From Dryomyza anilis (lineage: Eukaryota > Arthropoda > Insecta > Diptera > Dryomyzidae), in NCBI GenBank assembly GCA_951804985.1, contig OX638130.1:2136501-2200500 (forward strand): a DNA stretch of 64,000 bases, in the 5' to 3' direction. Numbering within the stretch: the first letter of the stretch is position 1; each line of letters opens with the position of its first letter. A program made the position numbers and the translations under genes. The notes beneath the pieces were generated by a model. The model was given only the letters and a program-made list of their open reading frames with translations, did not search any database and was not told the origin of the DNA. Shown here piece by piece: positions 58,313 through 64,000 of the stretch.

Positions 58313-58412
58313 AAAACAGAATTGATGATGATTCAAAAAACTAATTTATTTTTACACAATTGTTTTTAATTATTAACTAAAACATTTTTGTTTTTTTATT
58401 TTTAATTTTCAG

Positions 58413-58462
58413 ACATTTCTTCAAATAAATACTTCAAAGACAAGCTCTGCCATAACCCAACG
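58413..58462 (+). CDS. Possible 50-bp micro-exon of an unknown gene
   Basis: A strong acceptor (TTTTTTTATTTTTAATTTTCAG) and a strong donor (CG|GTAAGTACC) bracket 50 bases. The third frame is open and reads ISSNKYFKDKLCHNPT, ending on a codon boundary. The first frame (TFLQINTSKTSSAITQ) is also open, and the second has a stop. Both splice sites fit consensus well, which is rarer than a chance ORF, but no partner exon was found and I do not recognise the peptide. It could be an untranslated exon or a chance pair of sites. Confidence 0.3.
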
Positions 58463-59895
58463 GTAAGTACCAATTTTGATCATAATAAAGATTTATTTCG
58501 AAATAAGTTATAAAAGTGTACCATTTCCGTGACCTGAACGTAATTTCAACCTATGGAATAACGTACAACTGGCGGTATTATGTACATTTCATGATTCTGG
58601 GAGTTGTCGATTATTTAATTTTGTCCGCATAAAAACAAAGATAATTAATTAATTAAACCATCAAATTGCAATAAATAATTAATATTTGATTAATTTCCAT
58701 TTGACAAAAACAAATTATATACATTTGTTTTTCTTATTTATGGCTTACTTTTCTTTGGAAGACGAAATAAGGTATATTTACTCAGTCACTGTAATGTGAT
58801 ATTTCATATACACATTTCCCAAAAAGTGTTGAGTTAGACGCTAAAACAGGTTGAAACTTTATATTTTTCTGAAAAATAATATTTTTTAATACATATTATT
58901 ACCTCTAATTCCATTTATTTTTATTAATATAGTTAATTCCCTCAAATTTATTTTTTTTTTAAATTATACGCTTCCAGATTAATGACATTTTAAGTGTTTT
59001 GGCACTTAGAAAAAAAATGTTTATCTATTTTTTTGGCTGCTTAAAATTTAAATTTTATTATTTTCAAGCTTTTATTTGCTTTTTATGTCACTAAATGCGA
59101 CACACAGCATCCACTTTGTCTTCCAAAAACCAAACAAATCATCAATTATTCCGTCTGACTGTCAGCTGTTTTAACCGACTTTACTGCTTTTTTTAGAAGA
59201 CTTTTTATTCTTTTGCTTTGTTTTTGTGTTTCTACTTTTTTTTCTGCTTTTTATACTTCTTCTTCGCTGCTGCTACTGCTTAATTCTACTACAGCGTGAC
59301 ACATTATATTATTTATGTTTTTTTTTATATATTCTGTTTATTGCCTTTATTTCGCCACCTCTTTAAAACGACTGCTTCTTGGGATTTCGTTTTATTCTTT
59401 TTTTTTCTTCTTTTTTACCTTCTTTTTTTTCTTTAGCTAAATGTACTAAGCAGACGTCGACGTACTCTGTGTAAACAAAATAGTCCAAGTCAGACAGGTC
59501 GTCATACGTCCATACGTCCGTCCTTCCATCCGTAGATCAGTTTGAAAAAAACCGGCTCAACCGGCTTCTGGCTTTTGCCAACATTGAGTTGTTGTTGCTG
59601 CTGCTCCTGCTGGTTACTGTTTTTTTGCAGCTTATATCAAGATGTTAACCTGGCTTAAATGTTGTTCGTGCTTTCGACCGCCTGTGTTTTTCTTAATCAG
59701 TTTTAGATTTAAGCAACAGCATTTCAAAAATGTGATTCACTGTAATTGATATGCAAAATCACATAAAAAAAGAATGTAAAATAAATAAAGCACCGTTGTG
59801 GTGAATGTCGTCAAATGCGATTGGAAGACGTCATGCGCGCAACAGAGGCGGTACCGGGCGGTGCTCTCTTGGCTTGAATTGTGTCTCGATCATCA
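58463..59895. other. Non-coding DNA
   Basis: A balanced patch at 59440-59660 contains GTCATACGTCCATACGTCCG and GTTGTTGTTGCTGCTGCTCC tracts. No exon is recognised. Confidence 0.5.
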
Positions 59896-61260
59896 CGCAG
59901 ATCTTGTTTTTCGCGCAGTAAATACTTTTAATGCTTATTATATTTTAAAAATTCGCGTAGTTTTCTCGCAGTTTAAATTTAAACTTTAAACAAAACTCGA
60001 TCTCGAAATGTAGTTTTTCGCGCAGTAGTTATTCGTGACGATCATCATTAGTTAATAATATTGTTACAATTCGTGCAGTTTTAATTAAAACATTTTTTTT
60101 AAACATTATTAATAATAATACCAATATCCAAAATTATATGTATCTAGTTTAATTCTTTCATAACATATTGAAAACTTTTTATTTGAACTTCTTGTTTTTC
60201 GCGCAGTATCTAATTTTCATGATGATCACATTACCATTAATAACTACGAATTTTTACAATTCGCGCAATTTAATTTAAAACATTATACAATCTCGACCAT
60301 TATAGTAGTCATAATTCATAATGATTATTATTAGTTACTACAGTTTTTTAAATAGTTGCAATAATCTTGATTTCAAAAATTGTCTGCATTTGTACAAAAA
60401 CTTTCCATACGTTGTCCATCGGTTTATATCGCGGGTTTCTTGTGTTCCCCTCAGTATCTACTTTTCATGATGTTCATATCGGAATTACTTACTACTTATT
60501 TTTACGATTATCACAGTTTTCGTGCTGTTTTAATTTAAAATTACAAAAAATATCGATCTCGAAAATTACTTATTTTTCGAGCAGTAGTTATTTTCAAGGA
60601 TGATTATATTACCATTAGTTACTATATATTATTACAATTCGCGCAGCTTTAATTTAAATCATTAAAGAGTTCTGATCTCGAACATTTCTTGTTTTAGCGT
60701 AGTAGCTTATTTTCACGATGATCACGAATGATATAATTTATTACTACTGTTTCCCGCAGTTTTTATATACAACTTTTTAAAATCTCGATCTCGAACCTTT
60801 TTTTGCATCTGTACAAAACTTTTGTTAAAATTTCGATCTCTGTTTTTCGTGCAGTATTGACTTTTCATGATAATAATATAAGCATTTATTTTTCAATTTT
60901 CTCAGTTTTTATTTAAAATTACAAAAAATCTTGATGTCGAAAATTACGTGTTTTTCGCGCAGTCGTTATTCGTGATAACAAAATTTCATTACATTTTCTA
61001 TCTCTTTATATCTCTGGCTTTTTCAGTTTTTTCTTTTCATGATGATAACATCAGTAATAATTACTACCCATTTTTTACAATTTGCGCTGTTTTCGCGCAG
61101 TTTTAATTATGACCTCCAAACTTCGCAACCTCGATAATTTCAAATTTTTCGCGCAGTTATTATAAGAAATTCTATCGCTACTAGAATATCATACTTAATT
61201 ACTACTTTGTTTTACAATTCGCGCAGTTTTATTTTATTTTTTATTTCTTAAAATCTCGAT
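59896..61260. repeat. Degenerate tandem repeat bearing TTTTCGCGCAGT boxes
   Basis: Repeated order of blocks: TTTTTCGCGCAGTAGTTATT, then TTCATGATGATCATATTACC, then TTACTAC, then TTTACAATTCGCGCAGTTTT, then AATTTAAAACATTA, then AATCTCGATCTCGAAAATT. Copies begin near 59911, 60013, 60195, 60440, 60577, 60690, 60845, 60952 and 61146, with very uneven spacing (about 100-250). The CGCGCAGT box appears roughly twice per unit. Confidence 0.85.
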
Positions 61261-62981
61261 GTGTTCTGCATTTGCACAAGAATAACTTTAGATCTTTGTA
61301 TACCATTGAGATCATTAATTAGTATATAATTTTTATAATGCACGTCAAATACAAAATTAAAATTTTGAACAAATGTATAAAATTCAAAATTTCACATTTA
61401 TCAACTGCTTTTTCTAAATATTTAAATTTTTTATTAGAGTTACTTCCAAAATACAAAAACATACGGCAACTCTATGGATTTTAACCACATCGAAATCTAA
61501 ATCCAGTGACTGCTGCTAATTAGCATTTGTAAACAATACTACTGAAATTTGCATGAAATCGATTTTTTTTGGTTGTTTCGGTATTCCAATTTTGTTTTTG
61601 GATTTTTTTTGTTGTGGTTTTGTATTATTTTCTGCTCTTTGCATTGTTCTTGCGTAGACAACACAGATTTATTTGGTTTAATTGAAATAACATGAAATTT
61701 ACATAACAAAGCACATTTTTGGAAATAAATTAAAAGACAATTTCTCTTATTTTTGGCACTATGTGATAAACAAGTTTTTGAATTTAAAAAATATTGCTTT
61801 GGAATTGTGGGAGGTTCCGATTAATTAAATTGACAAGTTTAATATATGGTGGTTCTTACCATAAAAATGGTATTTTCAATATATATCTTAAAGCAAGAGC
61901 AAATTTAGAAAACTTTTTATTGTTTCTCATTTATATTTTTGTAAACAAATTTTATATTTTTCTAAAAAAAAAAATTTTCATAGAAGTTCTTATGTGATTC
62001 CAAACATTGCTCGTTGCTCTCGATGATGCTTTCATGTACTTTGTTACAGCGCGCATTTCATTCACACTTCCAACTGCATTTGTAAAACATGCCGCCAGTA
62101 GTGATTTAGAAAACAGCTGCCCAATGCGTTCTTCGCCCTTTCACGGTGACTCATTTAAACGACGTTGCCAGCACCAAATCATGTGCGACCCGCAACCATC
62201 AGAATTATTGCTCTGGCTCTTGCTCTTGTGTGCTGCACATGACGTGGGCGCTGTTTGCATTAATTAACATTCCATGAATTTCATCTTCTTCTTTATTCTA
62301 TTCTTTGGTTTTGTGTTGTCTGACTGCCTGCATTTTGTTACCCGCAGCATCTGCTCGAAATCGAAAAAGGGCTCTAAAAACTAATAATAAAACGGCGTTG
62401 TTTACGCTCTGCTCTGTGCTCTTTGTTTGTCTGACGGTCGGTTTGTACGTCTGACCGTACGTCTGTTGCTTTGTCGCTGCATTTTGTGCGTGTTTTTTCC
62501 TATATTATTCACATTATTTGTTTATTTTACTTGCTTTGCTTTCTTTTGATTTTTTTTTCTATAGTTTGTTTGCGGTTATCTGCTATTTTTTGTGTCTTAT
62601 TATTGTTTTATTGAACTGTGTCATTATCCGACTCGGCTGTGGTTACCCTACAATCTCATCATCAATAGCATCTGTTTTAGTTTATGTTGCTCTTATCTAT
62701 CGAAATAATCATCATAAACTTTGCTCTCATCATAATTATTTCAAAGACATCAAAAAGAAATCGAAAATTCAGTAAATTGTATATGATAACTGCACTATTT
62801 GAATTTTATTACCATCCTAAGTTTATTAATTTCCCCCTAGACTTATTTTAATTTTTCCCCAAATATTTAAACTATAAAAACTCTATAAAATACCTAAAAA
62901 CCATAAACTTAATGTAAGTGCTTTTCATGGAAAAGTGTTTCCCATACTCTACGCTTTTTTGACTTAGTGTCAACTCTCCCA
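61261..62981. other. Non-coding DNA with GC-richer patch
   Basis: 62000-62270 is balanced in composition with an 86-codon plus-strand ORF (Leu/Cys/Ala-rich, no domain recognised) and no convincing splice pair. It is not called a gene. GTCTGACGGTCGG and CGTCTGACCGTACGTCTG tracts lie at 62430-62465. Confidence 0.45.
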
Positions 62982-62997
62982 TTTGACAGCTGTCAAA
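62982..62997. promoter_or_regulatory. Perfect palindrome TTTGACAGCTGTCAAA
   Basis: A 16-base perfect palindrome made of two inverted TGACA half-sites around CAGCTG. This is the form bound by dimers of TGIF/Meis-class TALE homeodomain proteins (achintya/vismay, homothorax in flies). Another TTGACAG follows at about 63009 and AACAGCTGTT near 63122. Binding here is inference. Confidence 0.5.
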
Positions 62998-64000
62998 CAA
63001 TTCCGTTATTGACAGCCTCAAGTGTCTGTATCGATTGTGCGTTTCTTTTACATATAATCGTGATATTTCTTTTTCAAAATTTGTTACCTGCTACCAGTTG
63101 ATTTTGAGTAACAAACTGAAAAACAGCTGTTCGTGTCGAACGTAAATACTAAACGGAAAATCTAAACGGAAATGGAAGAAGTTTTTACGGCTTTTTCAAA
63201 GGTTTCCGTTGCTTATAATAGTAAATTTACTGTTTAAATATAGGTAGCCTAAGTGGTTCTTTTACAGGAAATATAAGTTAGTTAAAGAAATTTAAGTGGG
63301 GTTATTCTTGGATTTTATGAGCGTGAAATTCGGTATATAAATCATTTTTTTGATATTTTTATTTTATGCAAAAACTAAAATAAAGAAGTTGGCATTACAA
63401 ATATAAATTTTTTCATACAAACAATTTAATATTATTTAAAGTGGTTTAGAAGTCTTCTAGATTTACGAATCCTGAAAATAACTGCAAACTTGCAATCGTG
63501 ACATTTTTTTCTGTCATTTGAGGAATTCTTTATTATTGAAGCAATCTTCATATTTATGAATTATTTATAATTCAAGAATTCTTAATACTTAATAATTCTA
63601 AATATTGCAGGAATATAAATATTCTAAAGCTATCTTCATATTTATGATTTTTTTATAATTGAAGTAGATTAATAATTCGAAATATTGAAGGAATCTAAAT
63701 ATTCTGGATTTTTCAAAATTGGAGTAATTTTTTCTTACAGAATTTTCTATATAATTTTTCTATTGAAGAATTCATAATATTGATGTATTATGAATATTAA
63801 AGAATTCTATAAATATTAAAGAATTTTTTATATTCTTCAGTTTTTAATATTGAAGAACTGTTCATTGTTTATTCATCAAATTCATTAAATTTACGAATTT
63901 GTTTGTAATTGTGATGATTTTTTCATCATTTTATATTCGCTTATTTTATTGGAATTTGTATATTTAAATCCGTTTATTACCTATAACTTTTAAGTGTGTT
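62998..64000. other. AT-rich flank, no gene seen
   Basis: From about 63490 to the end, the sequence is made of ATTCTTCATATTTATGAATT-like short palindromes, the same texture as positions 1-60 of the window. No gene is recognised. Confidence 0.5.

Noticed and set aside
26774..64000. Searched for the first coding exon of tweety
   Set aside because: No minus-strand ATG-led segment ending in a phase-0 donor with a Tweety-like N-terminus was recognised. Candidate GC-richer islands (34906-35612, 41460-41880, 45601-46045, 48641-49590, 54050-54510) did not fit.
1..64000. CRISPR array, prokaryotic operon or defence system
   Set aside because: Tandem repeats here lack unique spacers, and there are introns, SINEs and a LINE. 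The window is eukaryotic.
1..64000. LTR retrotransposon or integrated virus
   Set aside because: No paired long direct terminal repeats were noticed, and no gag, integrase, protease or capsid-like peptide was recognised.

Overview
The window looks like nuclear DNA of a fly. It is strongly AT-rich and packed with microsatellites, minisatellites and degenerate DNA transposons. It carries pol III SINEs, a 5'-truncated non-LTR retrotransposon and a dead Tc1/mariner-type transposase. The only clear gene pieces are short exons with GT/AG splice sites separated by kilobases. The DD37E transposase and the general repeat style fit Diptera; a tephritid or other schizophoran fly is my guess, but genus cannot be read from the sequence. 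Nothing bacterial (operons, Shine-Dalgarno-led genes, CRISPR arrays) is present.

The gene content that can be defended is two consecutive coding exons on the minus strand, 26596-26773 and 22266-22360. They splice in frame (phase 1) across a 4.2-kb intron and encode about 91 residues of a Tweety/TTYH-family membrane protein: two transmembrane helices plus the start of the first large extracellular region. The rest of that gene was not found here. Its 3' exons should lie to the left of 22266 or beyond the window. Its first exons should lie to the right of 26773. Much of the window is therefore probably intron or flank of this gene. Two other short segments (15822-15913 and 58413-58462, both plus strand) look like possible exons of unknown genes at low confidence.

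Layout. 1-3.5 kb: AT-rich flank, a SINE and a LINE fragment meeting tail to tail, and a 245-bp mariner-derived foldback element. 3.5-9.4 kb: ordinary non-coding DNA with microsatellites and an 0.88-kb inverted-repeat element. 9.4-12.5 kb: a three-copy 0.6-kb tandem repeat followed by the broken DD37E transposon. 13.2-22.2 kb: a succession of minisatellites (30 bp, 44 bp, GTGAAAAA-type, GGGAAATTT palindromes). 22.2-26.8 kb: the tweety exons, with a 1.1-kb array of a 10-bp unit and a 233-bp MITE in the intron. 27-41 kb: arrays of a 19-bp unit in both orientations and of an 11-bp unit. 41-46 kb: G-poor simple DNA, a second SINE, two GC-richer islands and a 17-base G run. 46-52 kb: AAGCTTTT-rich arms around a GC-richer island. 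52-64 kb: a second 19-bp family, another large 19-bp array, diverged tandem duplications and a CGCGCAGT-bearing repeat.

The most interesting signals are not genes. Five dispersed arrays of one 19-bp unit lie in opposing orientations. Two motifs (GCATAYTTTTAG and CAGTGCTGCCA) recur far above chance. Clusters of TGACAG/CTGTCA sites include a perfect 16-bp palindrome. Several tandem arrays have periods close to the DNA helical repeat.
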